Source of the DNA: Proteiniphilum acetatigenes DSM 18083
Lineage (GTDB): Bacteria; Bacteroidota; Bacteroidia; Bacteroidales; Dysgonomonadaceae
Direction of reading: 5' to 3'
Assembly: GCF_000380985.1 (NCBI RefSeq)
Contig: NZ_KB905695.1
Location: 124,001-188,000, forward strand
DNA: 64,000 nucleotides
The stretch's first letter is position 1, and each line of letters opens with the position of its first letter. A program made the position numbers and the translations under genes. Shown in pieces: positions 27,067 through 33,907 of this stretch. The notes beneath the pieces were generated by a model, which searched no databases, had not been told where the DNA came from, and worked only from the letters and a program-made list of their open reading frames with translations.

Positions 27067-27113
27067 AAGCGGTTGGCAAAAGGCGCTTCACTTCCGATGC
27101 CAACCGCTTTTTT
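27067..27113 (+). terminator. Terminator after the M56 gene, built from a remnant of its own coding sequence
   Basis: Perfect 12-bp stem AAGCGGTTGGCA (27067-27078) / TGCCAACCGCTT (27098-27109) followed by T's. The left arm and loop (27072-27096) match codons of the upstream M56 gene at 25576-25600 with 24 of 25 bases identical. Similarity resumes at 27119-27141 against 25624-25647, so the terminator sits in a decayed duplicate of the gene. Confidence 0.8.
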
Positions 27114-27230
27114 CGTGGAAAAAATAAAACAGAATTACCACGAATTTAGTAAAGGCAAAAATATAAAAAACTTCATATCTTCAGGTGCGTGAAAGGAAAT
27201 AATTTTTTTACTGAAAAATAGAATCTGTTT

Positions 27231-27283
27231 TAGTTTTTATTGTTATAAGGGGTTGTTTTTTACTCTTATTGCGTATATTTGTG
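27231..27283 (+). promoter_or_regulatory. Shared 53-bp promoter block, copy 1
   Basis: Starts TAGTTTTT, has TTGTTTTTT in the middle and ends TATTGCG-TATATTTG-TG; the -7 box is at 27274-27281. About 43 of 53 positions match the block at 37345-37397 without gaps. It lies 130 bp before the alpha/beta hydrolase gene. The interval 27046-27412 otherwise holds the M56 terminator and a leader with no gene. Confidence 0.6.
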
Positions 27284-27412
27284 TGATGCAGTAAAATCCG
27301 CTTCAATGCTGGTCGCATTTAACTCCTAAGATTTTCGCATTTACATTGTGAAAGAAAGATCTTTATTAGCGAGCGTTGTAAATCATAGGCAGACAGAAAT
27401 CAATGAAAGACA

Positions 27413-28333
27413 ATGAAAAAAACCGGGCTTTTATTTTTAATTTTCGGACTGACTATGAATAGTTGCAAACAGAAAACTACAGAAATGAAAGAAAAAATAA
27501 TAACGACCAATGATATTGAACTTTACACGGAGAATTTTGGTGATAAAGAAAATCCTGCAATTTTATTGATCGCAGGAGCCACTGTTTCAATGCTATATTG
27601 GGATGAAGAATTTTGTCAGCAACTAGCAGAAAAAGACTTTTATGTAATTCGTTATGACAACAGGGATGTGGGTAAATCTACTTTTTACGAAATAGGTAGT
27701 ACAGCTTATGATATTGTTGACTTGACAAATGATGCAATTGCCATTTTAGACGGATATAAAATTGAAAGTGCTCATTTTATAGGTATGTCATTGGGTGGCT
27801 TAATTGCTCAAATCGCTTCCATAAAATACCCTGAAAGAGTAAAAACTCTTACCCTTATCTCAACAGGGCCCTGGGGCGACTCCGACCCGGCTATTCCTGA
27901 AATGGACCCCGGAGTTTTAGATTTTCAAGCCAAATCACAAACAGTGGATTGGGCAAACGAAGATAGTGTTGTTGAATATATGATGGAGGGAGCCGCCTTA
28001 ATGAGCGGTAGAAAAGAGTACGACAGGAAAAGAGGTGAAAAATTAATAAGAGCCGAATTTAGAAGAGCAAACAACTATTTAAGCATGTTTAATCATGCAA
28101 ATATACAAGGCGGTGAAAAATATTATAATAGACTGGACGAAATTGAACAGCCCACCCTTATAATTCATGGGACAGATGATCTTATCTGGCATTTTAAACA
28201 TACAAATATCCTATTTAACAAAATTAAAAATTCAAAACTTCTTAAACTTGAAGGAACAGGACACGAATTACATTTTGAAGATTGGGATACGATTATTGAA
28301 GAAGTGGCCAGACATGTAAACACCCGAAAATAA
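27413..28333 (+). CDS. Alpha/beta hydrolase, probable lipoprotein
   Basis: 306-residue alpha/beta-hydrolase resembling the esterase/haloperoxidase-like group often annotated as RdmC or proline iminopeptidase-like. The N terminus is a lipoprotein leader (lipobox GLTMNSC, Cys about 18); an internal Met at residue 25 could give a cytoplasmic form. It has the oxyanion region LLIAGATVSM, the nucleophile elbow FIGMSLGGL, the acid in IIHGTDDLIW and the His in LEGTGHELHF. The gene is richer in A and T than the PUL and housekeeping genes. It is the first gene of the accessory stretch 27.2-33.3 kb. The substrate is unknown. Confidence 0.8.
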   Translation: MKKTGLLFLIFGLTMNSCKQKTTEMKEKIITTNDIELYTENFGDKENPAILLIAGATVSMLYWDEEFCQQLAEKDFYVIRYDNRDVGKSTFYEIGSTAYDIVDLTNDAIAILDGYKIESAHFIGMSLGGLIAQIASIKYPERVKTLTLISTGPWGDSDPAIPEMDPGVLDFQAKSQTVDWANEDSVVEYMMEGAALMSGRKEYDRKRGEKLIRAEFRRANNYLSMFNHANIQGGEKYYNRLDEIEQPTLIIHGTDDLIWHFKHTNILFNKIKNSKLLKLEGTGHELHFEDWDTIIEEVARHVNTRK

Positions 28334-28405
28334 GAACAACGAATCTGATAAGGGTTCTGTGTCAGAGAGATTCAAAAGAACAGATTAAATGAAATCTTAA
28401 GGTAT

Positions 28406-28801
28406 ATGATAAAAAATTATTATTATTTGCTCGTAGGAGTTTTAGTGATTCTTTCCGCAGTTACCCATGCATGGAATGGACAATTAGTTACTTTACCAAT
28501 GCTTGATGTAGATGTTCTTGATATACATGCAAGAACTATATTTTTTTATGTATGGCACATTATTACAGCTGAAAATCTGATTTTTGGTGTCGCCTTTCTT
28601 CTTATGGCCTTTTATAAGGATTTGTCAAAAGTGAGATTTGCTGCATGGATGATCGGGATTATTATGATCGCCCGATGGATAGTTATTTTCGGGAGCACAT
28701 TATATAAAAATAAAACCGACTTTTTAGAAATTTTGATAGACTCGATAGCTATTACTATAGTTGTTGTGTTAATAATTTTAGGGATAAGAGTAAAAAAATA
28801 A
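28406..28801 (+). CDS. Small four-helix membrane protein of unknown function
   Basis: 131 residues, almost all in hydrophobic segments: about 5-22, 45-68, 76-96 and 108-128. YFYVWHIITAEN-like sequence in the second segment carries His and Glu inside the membrane. I do not recognise a characterised family; similar small proteins are annotated as hypothetical membrane proteins. It lies 72 bp after the hydrolase gene and 11 bp before the SRPBCC gene, so the three may be co-transcribed. Confidence 0.65.
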   Translation: MIKNYYYLLVGVLVILSAVTHAWNGQLVTLPMLDVDVLDIHARTIFFYVWHIITAENLIFGVAFLLMAFYKDLSKVRFAAWMIGIIMIARWIVIFGSTLYKNKTDFLEILIDSIAITIVVVLIILGIRVKK

Positions 28802-28812
28802 TAGACAAAAAA

Positions 28813-29247
28813 ATGCTAGTAATCGAATGTATTTATGAAGCCCCAATAAAAAAAGTTTGGGAAGCCATCACGAATAAGGACCAAATGAAGCAATGGTATT
28901 TTGAGGTTTCAGATTTCAAAGCAGAAGTAGGATTTGAATTCCAATTTTATGGAGGAAATGAAAAAAAGAGATATTTACACCGCTGTACGGTTGTGGAGGT
29001 GGAACTGCTTAAAAAAATTGCATACACGTGGAATTATGAAGGTTATGCAGGACAATCGTTGGTGACTTTTGAACTGTTCAGTGAAGACCGGAATAATACC
29101 CGTTTGAAACTAACCCACTCAGATTTAGACACGTTCCCAGCAGACAACCCCGATTTTGCGGAGAAAAATTTCAACGAGGGTTGGAACAACATACTTGGGC
29201 AGTCACTTCGCAATTTTGTGGAAATGGACAGTTTTCCAAATCAATAA
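28813..29247 (+). CDS. SRPBCC/AHSA1-like domain protein
   Basis: 144-residue START/Bet v1-fold protein of the activator-of-Hsp90-ATPase-like (AHSA1) group. It begins with the family pattern IECIYEAPIKKVWEAITNKDQMKQWYF and continues with VGFEFQFYGG, a CTVVEVELLKKIAYTWNYEGY strand pair, SLVTFELF ... TRLKLTHSDLDTF and the C-terminal helix FNEGWNNILGQSLRNFVE. These proteins bind hydrophobic small ligands in the cytoplasm; the ligand here is unknown. It is A/T-rich and belongs to the accessory stretch. Confidence 0.85.
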   Translation: MLVIECIYEAPIKKVWEAITNKDQMKQWYFEVSDFKAEVGFEFQFYGGNEKKRYLHRCTVVEVELLKKIAYTWNYEGYAGQSLVTFELFSEDRNNTRLKLTHSDLDTFPADNPDFAEKNFNEGWNNILGQSLRNFVEMDSFPNQ

Positions 29248-29254
29248 ATAATAT

Positions 29255-29569
29255 ATGAAATATCTGCAAGAGTTAGGAGAGTCTGACGACCGGTATGCTG
29301 AACTATATGAAGGTTTGTATAGGGTGGGAGATTTCTCACCATATATTGTGGTTTAGCTATGAATCATCAAGAACTTGACTTTACCTCCTATTAAGACCGT
29401 TTATGGGCAACAGTTTTTTTGCTTAAGAGAGGAACCGATTGAGATAAAGCAGAAAGATGTTTATAAAATCTGTTAGGCTAATGAGAAACAGTTTCCAGCA
29501 GAAAGATTGCTTTCAATACCTGTTTTAAATAAGAATGTTATTTGTTCTAATTTTTGTTGTGATAAATGA
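29255..29569 (+). pseudogene. Remnant reading frame with three in-frame stops
   Basis: From ATG 29255 one frame runs to a TGA at 29567 with protein-like composition. It is broken by TAG (29354), TGA (29360) and TAG (29474). Readable pieces are MKYLQELGESDDRYAELYEG, YGQQFFCLREEPIEIKQKDV and ANEKQFPAERLLSIPVLNKN. Maintenance of frame without indels suggests a gene killed by point changes. I cannot name the family. This accounts for the first half of the 562-bp interval 29248-29809; the rest is the promoter block at 29548 and a long leader with no gene. Confidence 0.45.
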
Positions 29570-29599
29570 CTGTTTATTAATATTGTTGGTATATTTGCA
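29548..29599 (+). promoter_or_regulatory. Shared promoter block, copy 2
   Basis: TAATTTTTGTTGTGAT ... CTGTTTATTAATATTG ... TATATTTG (29590-29597). It aligns with the blocks at 27231 and 37345 with one gap. The distance to the next ATG (29810) is about 210 bp, so the leader would be long. Confidence 0.5.
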
Positions 29600-29809
29600 G
29601 TTCGTCGTAATTCAAAAATAGAGATCAGGCACAAAGAAATAACGCGTATCTTATGTCTGTTAAGAAGAGAGTATAAGACAAATCCTTATGCTTTATTGCC
29701 TGATGATCTTTTCCGATAACAAAGCAGTAACTTATAACATGTAATGCACTCCAGTTCGTCAGGTGTCAGCAGAGTGATGAATAAAAACAATACAATACAA
29801 TTCAATAAT

Positions 29810-30367
29810 ATGAAACAACTTTTTGCGATTACTTTTTTTCTATTGAGCGGTCTTTTGCTTGGACAGGACAAATACAATTACGTACATTTCGACAAACTAA
29901 CAGAAATTGAAGGTACAGAATATGTGATTGCAACAATTGAGAATAGAGGAAAAATGGTTGAAACAAAAGAGAAATATTTGCTTTTTATCAATACCACAAA
30001 TAGAGAAACGAAACAGATTGATTTTCATAGAGAAGCATATATTGGAGAAATTAAACAAATCAAAATAGACAGTTTAGAGATTAATGTAATTGTTCTCTCA
30101 GCAAGAACCATTGATCTAAACCAAAAGAAAGGCATTGATTGGGAGGATCCGACTCAAATAATCATTTTATCAACAGACGGAAAAGAAAAAACACAACTGA
30201 CAGAAGATAAGTTTTTTGTACGTACTTGGACTGTAAATAAGGAATCAGGAGCAATTGTTGTAACAGGTCATTACGATACAAACGGCAATAACAAATATGA
30301 TAAAACAGATAAGAACGAGATCTTGATTTACGATTTAAAAACACTAAAATTAGTAACACGAATATAA
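29810..30367 (+). CDS. Secreted protein of unknown function with an EF-hand-like loop
   Basis: 185 residues from ATG 29810, chosen because it begins a clear signal peptide (MKQLFAITFFLLSGLLLGQ); an upstream in-frame ATG at 29744 would bury the signal. The mature part is mostly beta-strand-like, rich in Lys, Glu and Asp. It ends with DTNGNNKYDKTDKNEI, which looks like a Ca2+-binding EF-hand/dockerin-type loop (Asp at positions 1, 9 and 12). I do not recognise the family. It is A/T-rich and in the accessory stretch. Confidence 0.6.
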   Translation: MKQLFAITFFLLSGLLLGQDKYNYVHFDKLTEIEGTEYVIATIENRGKMVETKEKYLLFINTTNRETKQIDFHREAYIGEIKQIKIDSLEINVIVLSARTIDLNQKKGIDWEDPTQIIILSTDGKEKTQLTEDKFFVRTWTVNKESGAIVVTGHYDTNGNNKYDKTDKNEILIYDLKTLKLVTRI

Positions 30368-30386
30368 ATAACCGAACGCCAAGCCG

Positions 30387-30401
30387 TGGTACGATGTACC
30401 A
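30387..30401. repeat. Short perfect hairpin in an accessory-gene spacer
   Basis: TGGTAC-GAT-GTACCA, a 6-bp stem with 3-nt loop, inside the G/C-richer spacer 30370-30425 between two A/T-rich genes. No T tract follows, so it is not a standard terminator. It is one of several structured spacers in this stretch. Confidence 0.5.
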
Positions 30402-30506
30402 TTTGCGAACGACAGTGCAAAATTCATCAGACAAGAAAGTATTTACAAAGCGAGTTTACATTTGGAGAGGTTTTATATATACTTACCACGTTAAAATGAT
30501 TAAAAT

Positions 30507-30935
30507 GTGAAAATTAAGTTGTTCTACGCCCTATTGACATTATTTTTGGCTGCAAGTTGCAGCAAAAACCCGAATGTTATTTTTAATCCCGATGTTGAAA
30601 GTAACGACACAGGAGGTCAGCTCGAAATCTTGAAAATTGAGTTTGTCGATACGGCAACCATCGTGCATTTTGATTTTTATCAATATTCAAGACCCGAAAA
30701 TTGGTATCGTTTTTCGTCAAAGTCAACGTTGACAGGTGGTAGCGGAAAGGTATACAAAATTATTGGGAGTGATGGCATTACCTTGGACGAAAGGGAAAGG
30801 ACTCCCCTTGATTCGGGACTTGTAGCGTTTACGCTTACTTTCGAGCCACTTGACAAGAACGAGAAAACGATTGATTTTAGTAGTGATGGTAATTGGAAAA
30901 TATCAGGCATTAAATTGTATAGTGCCAAACACTAA
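30507..30935 (+). CDS. Small lipoprotein consisting of one N-terminal-type domain of Bacteroidales thioredoxin-like proteins
   Basis: 142 residues starting at GTG 30507 (no ATG fits). It has a lipoprotein signal with lipobox LAASC (Cys about 18). The remaining 120 residues resemble the beta-rich domain that precedes the thioredoxin module in large TlpA-like lipoproteins of Bacteroides. The pattern is NPDVESNDTGGQLEILKIEF, DTATIVHFDFY, GITLDERERTPLDSG and a closing FSSDGNWKISGIKL. Here the protein stops after that domain, so it is either a stand-alone form or a 3'-truncated gene. The next reading frame begins 18 bp later as a broken WG-repeat gene, which supports a rearrangement junction. Confidence 0.55.
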   Translation: MKIKLFYALLTLFLAASCSKNPNVIFNPDVESNDTGGQLEILKIEFVDTATIVHFDFYQYSRPENWYRFSSKSTLTGGSGKVYKIIGSDGITLDERERTPLDSGLVAFTLTFEPLDKNEKTIDFSSDGNWKISGIKLYSAKH

Positions 30936-30952
30936 GTCAAAGAAAGCCATAA

Positions 30953-31504
30953 AATGTTATAATCCCTATTATCTACGATGGTTTGTCGGGTTGGGTAGAA
31001 TACGGACCTGAAGCTCATTTTGTAAAAAAAGACGGTAAATATGGCTTAATATCTCCCAAAGGTAAGATTATCATACCAATAAAATATGATTATGTCGGAT
31101 TACCTCAAAATGAGATTATTGAAGTTCGAAAAAATGGAAAATATGGTGTTGTATCTTGTAAAAATAAAGAAATATTGCCTTGTATATACGATAATGTGAT
31201 AGTCGATATTCCTATATTTTGGATTGGTGAGGAAACTCCAAAATCAAAAATAGTTGTTTTACACCAAAATAGCTGGAAATATTATGACCTTAAAGGGAAA
31301 CTTTTACAATCGAATGTACCTTTGAAAGAGATAAATGATAATTACGATTATATCTTTAATTGGGGTGAACCTTCGAATGAACATTATGATTTTGATATCA
31401 AACAAAAAGGAGGATTAGAAAAGGAAATTAATAATAGGTTTGAAATTCACCTTCCAACAAAAAATAGTTTTGATAATTGGGACGTCCAGAGCGGCTACAA
31501 CTAA
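30953..31504 (+). pseudogene. 5'-truncated WG-repeat protein gene
   Basis: WG-repeat units are clear: HFVKKDGKYGLISPKGKIII-PIKYDYV and VRKNGKYGVVSCKNKEILPC-IYDNV. Repeat homology continues upstream of any usable start, as NVIIPIIYDGLSGWVEYG from 30953, immediately after an in-frame TAA at 30950. The only start codon near is a TTG at 30983 in the middle of a repeat unit. I infer loss of the 5' end, with the junction just after the preceding gene. The C-terminal 70 residues are non-repeat and Lys/Asn-rich. It might still be translated from the TTG. Confidence 0.6.
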
Positions 31505-31570
31505 GTAGTCCGTTGCCCATTGTTTCATTCGTTACGATTTCGCCCATTAACACCCATTATAGTAAAGACA

Positions 31571-32470
31571 ATGAAAAAGACGACATTAACACTTTTAGGA
31601 CTTTGTTTGACAGTTCTGATTTTCGGACAGACAAATACCAACGAAAAACTTATCGAACTTGGTAAGGCATACAAAGACTTTATGTTTCGTAACGAGCCTA
31701 CCAAAGAAGTATTTAAAGACGTTAAAGCAAATGTTCCGACGGACTTACAAACTGCAACTGACTTTATTATTCAGACGATTACAACAAAAAATAAGTTATT
31801 GACACATAGGTTTCTATCCAGGCCTGACGACCAAACCTTAAAACAAATTTTCATAATCAGAGCCATTAACCTTAACCTTCGAGAGGAAAATCAGGTTGAT
31901 AATAACAAACTTATAGACAGTTTGACTTCTGAAAATATTCCCACTTATGAGTTAGTTGACAACTATTACGGAATGTTATTTACAGCAGTTGGAAACAAAA
32001 ATCAACCGTTTGACTTTTTAAAAATTGATTTTAAACTTAAAGACTATAAACTCAGAGACGATACAGAAAAAGGTATTTTGTTTTTATGTTGTATGGACTA
32101 TTGTGGCAAGACAATTTGGGGATATATGAATGTTGTCAAGCCACCAAACACACAAAAAGCATATGAGAACATAAAAAAATATCCTAAGTTTAACGGACGA
32201 CCTTATTATCAATACACTGACTTTTACTTTACGGACTTTGAAATGAATATCGTAAAAGACAAAGGAATACAGAGCTATAAGAGCTATTACCTTAACAAGT
32301 ATTACGAAACACTTTTATCCCATTTGATTTGTCTGAACAAGGAAGACGGAACTGATAAAGAAATTAACGATTTGTTGCTTGGTTCAATTTTGAAAGAAAG
32401 AAATCTCTACAAATACACTAAGTATAAAGATATATTAGAAGAAATTTTTAAAGAACAGAAACAAGAATAA
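31571..32470 (+). CDS. Secreted protein of unknown function
   Basis: 299 residues from ATG 31571, which opens the signal peptide MKKTTLTLLGLCLTVLIFGQ; an upstream in-frame ATG at 31520 is rejected because it precedes this leader. The mature protein is alpha-helical and rich in Lys, Asn, Tyr and Asp. It has two Cys pairs at LFLCCMDYCG. No recognisable domain. A/T-rich, flanked by structured spacers, part of the accessory stretch. Confidence 0.6.
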   Translation: MKKTTLTLLGLCLTVLIFGQTNTNEKLIELGKAYKDFMFRNEPTKEVFKDVKANVPTDLQTATDFIIQTITTKNKLLTHRFLSRPDDQTLKQIFIIRAINLNLREENQVDNNKLIDSLTSENIPTYELVDNYYGMLFTAVGNKNQPFDFLKIDFKLKDYKLRDDTEKGILFLCCMDYCGKTIWGYMNVVKPPNTQKAYENIKKYPKFNGRPYYQYTDFYFTDFEMNIVKDKGIQSYKSYYLNKYYETLLSHLICLNKEDGTDKEINDLLLGSILKERNLYKYTKYKDILEEIFKEQKQE

Positions 32471-32480
32471 CGGATGCTAA

Positions 32481-32548
32481 CAACGGATCGGCGTCAGCCT
32501 GCCTGACGTGCAAACATGGAATTTTGTGCTTCGATTGTCCGCCCGTTG
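32481..32548. repeat. Structured G/C-rich spacer with nested inverted repeats
   Basis: Outer arms CAACGG (32481-32486) and CCGTTG (32543-32548) enclose a perfect hairpin CGTCAG-CCTGC-CTGACG (32492-32508). It lies in the 136-bp gap between two A/T-rich accessory genes. The layout resembles a cassette recombination site, but the integron consensus RYYYAAC/GTTRRRY is not matched. Confidence 0.45.
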
Positions 32549-32606
32549 GGAGCAAGTGCAATAGGATCACCGAACACAGATAAAAATTAAACAAGTTCAT
32601 AAAATT

Positions 32607-33281
32607 ATGGGATACTATATTGACTTAGAAAAGATAACAATTGATGATTATCGGATAAAATTAGAATCAGCATATTTACCTCCGAGCAGAATGATTCTTA
32701 AAGAAAAGTTGGATGAGCGATTCGGATATCTAAAGAGTATCGGGATTAAAAATGTCAAAGGACTGATTCAGTTACTCAAGAAAAAGGACAAATTTACAGA
32801 ACTATCAAAAGTTGATTGCTTGTCGGGTGATTATTTAACTATTTTGCTTAGAGAATTAAACAGTACTTTGCCAAAGCCAAATAAGCTTGCTGATTTTATC
32901 GGAATTTCAAAAAACACAATCGACAAGTTGGAGAAAATTGGAATTAAAAATACAGAAGAACTATATGGAAAAGTCATAAAAAAATCTGATAGAAAAGAAC
33001 TGGCAGATTCGACAGGGATAGATTATCAGGATATTTTAGAATTGACCAAATTGACTGATTTGTCGAGAATAAAATGGGTTGGGGTGACTTATGCCCAGAT
33101 ATTATACGATTTGGGAGTAGATACAGTAGAGAGAGTCTCAAAATCTGCCCCGGTTGATTTACATACAAGAGTGAACCAGTTTATTAAAGAAAAAAATATT
33201 TTCAAAGGACAAATTGGATTGAATGATATAAAGATATTAATAGAAGCTGCAACTGAAATACCATTGGAAATTGAATATTGA
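32607..33281 (+). CDS. DUF4332-type helix-hairpin-helix protein
   Basis: 224-residue soluble protein. Repeated helix-hairpin-helix-like units resemble DUF4332: FGYLKSIGIKNVKGLIQLL, ADFIGISKNTIDKLEKIGIKNTEELYGKV and LSRIKWVGVTYAQILYDLGVDTVERVSK. The C terminus IGLNDIKILIEAATEIPLEIEY is conserved in the family. Proteins of this type are found widely and are thought to bind nucleic acid or partners through the HhH units; the role is unknown. It is the last gene of the accessory stretch. Confidence 0.75.
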   Translation: MGYYIDLEKITIDDYRIKLESAYLPPSRMILKEKLDERFGYLKSIGIKNVKGLIQLLKKKDKFTELSKVDCLSGDYLTILLRELNSTLPKPNKLADFIGISKNTIDKLEKIGIKNTEELYGKVIKKSDRKELADSTGIDYQDILELTKLTDLSRIKWVGVTYAQILYDLGVDTVERVSKSAPVDLHTRVNQFIKEKNIFKGQIGLNDIKILIEAATEIPLEIEY

Positions 33282-33325
33282 GAAATAAATAAACACCAGA
33301 TATCAGCACAAAACCCGTTAGCGGT

Positions 33326-33370
33326 CAGTTTACAAGACGATACATATTCAGTTTAAAGACGATACATATT
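33326..33370. repeat. Tandem 22/23-bp direct repeat upstream of the marR promoter
   Basis: CAGTTTA(C)AAGACGATACATATT occurs twice in tandem, at 33326-33348 and 33349-33370, with one base of length difference. It ends 50 bp before the -33 box of the MarR gene. It could be a regulator-binding array or a simple duplication. Confidence 0.7.
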
Positions 33371-33419
33371 AGGTGTGCTCATTTATTGGAGAGCATTAAA
33401 TTAAATTATTGAAAAGTTA

Positions 33420-33451
33420 TTTGGATGCTAGCCTGAAAAGTATTTACTTTG
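33420..33451 (+). promoter_or_regulatory. Promoter of the MarR-family gene
   Basis: TTTG (33420-33423), exactly 20 bp, then TTACTTTG (33444-33451), seven of eight matches to TAnnTTTG. The ATG is at 33481. Just downstream, TTGTAATAGCAA (33460-33471) resembles the core of the operator at 33854-33882, so autoregulation is plausible. Confidence 0.65.
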
Positions 33452-33480
33452 CAAATATTTTGTAATAGCAATTATTTTCA

Positions 33481-33843
33481 ATGGAATCAATCTGCCGTTT
33501 AAAAGATCTTTATAAGATACTTTACGCTTATGAAAAGCAGTTTGCAGAGGAAGCAGGGATTACCATCAATGAAGGGGCGCTGCTTTGTTGCCTGAAAGAC
33601 GGTAAACCGAAATCTGCCAACGAATTATGTGATTTTATCGGACTGTCGGGTTCGAGGGTGTCGCGTATTATTCATACTATAGAAGAAAAAGGATATATTT
33701 TGCGCGAGATTGGAGTTTTCGATAAGCGTCAGATGATTTTTACACTGACGGATGCCGGCAAACAAAAAATCAGGGAGATGAGGGAGTTCAATATAGATGT
33801 AAATTCTTTGATGGATAGATTGAAGTCTGTGGCAGAAGAGTAA
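33481..33843 (+). CDS. MarR-family winged-helix regulator
   Basis: 120-residue MarR-type DNA-binding protein. It has a dimerisation N-terminal helix (YKILYAYEKQFAEEAGIT), the helix-turn-helix KPKSANELCDFIGLSGSRVSRIIHTIEEKGYI and the wing LREIGVFDKRQMIFTLTDAGKQKI. Single Cys residues are at about 5, 36, 37 and 49, so redox or sulfur sensing through Cys is possible. It lies 64 bp upstream of the sulfur-transfer fusion gene, with an MarR-like palindrome in between. It probably represses the operon and relieves repression in response to a reactive sulfur, oxidant or electrophile signal (inference). Confidence 0.87.
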   Translation: MESICRLKDLYKILYAYEKQFAEEAGITINEGALLCCLKDGKPKSANELCDFIGLSGSRVSRIIHTIEEKGYILREIGVFDKRQMIFTLTDAGKQKIREMREFNIDVNSLMDRLKSVAEE

Positions 33844-33853
33844 AAAATTTTAC

Positions 33854-33882
33854 CTATATAGTTGCCATTAGCAAATATATAG
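33854..33882. promoter_or_regulatory. Palindromic operator upstream of the sulfur-transfer operon
   Basis: CTATATAGTTGC (33854-33865), CATTA, GCAAATATATAG (33871-33882): two 12-bp arms matching at 11 of 12 positions around a 5-bp centre. Size, A/T content and the TTGC...GCAA core are typical of MarR/SlyA-type operators. It occupies the 64-bp gap between marR and its neighbour, which has no visible TAnnTTTG box. Confidence 0.72.
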
Positions 33883-33907
33883 ATTGACAAATAAGTAACA
33901 CATAAAT

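Noticed and set aside
33326-33370. CRISPR array
   Set aside because: Only two adjacent copies of a 22-bp unit without spacers and no cas genes in the window.
27300-33480. True integron array with attC sites
   Set aside because: Spacers lack the RYYYAAC/GTTRRRY cores and no intI is present; kept only as a cassette-like observation.
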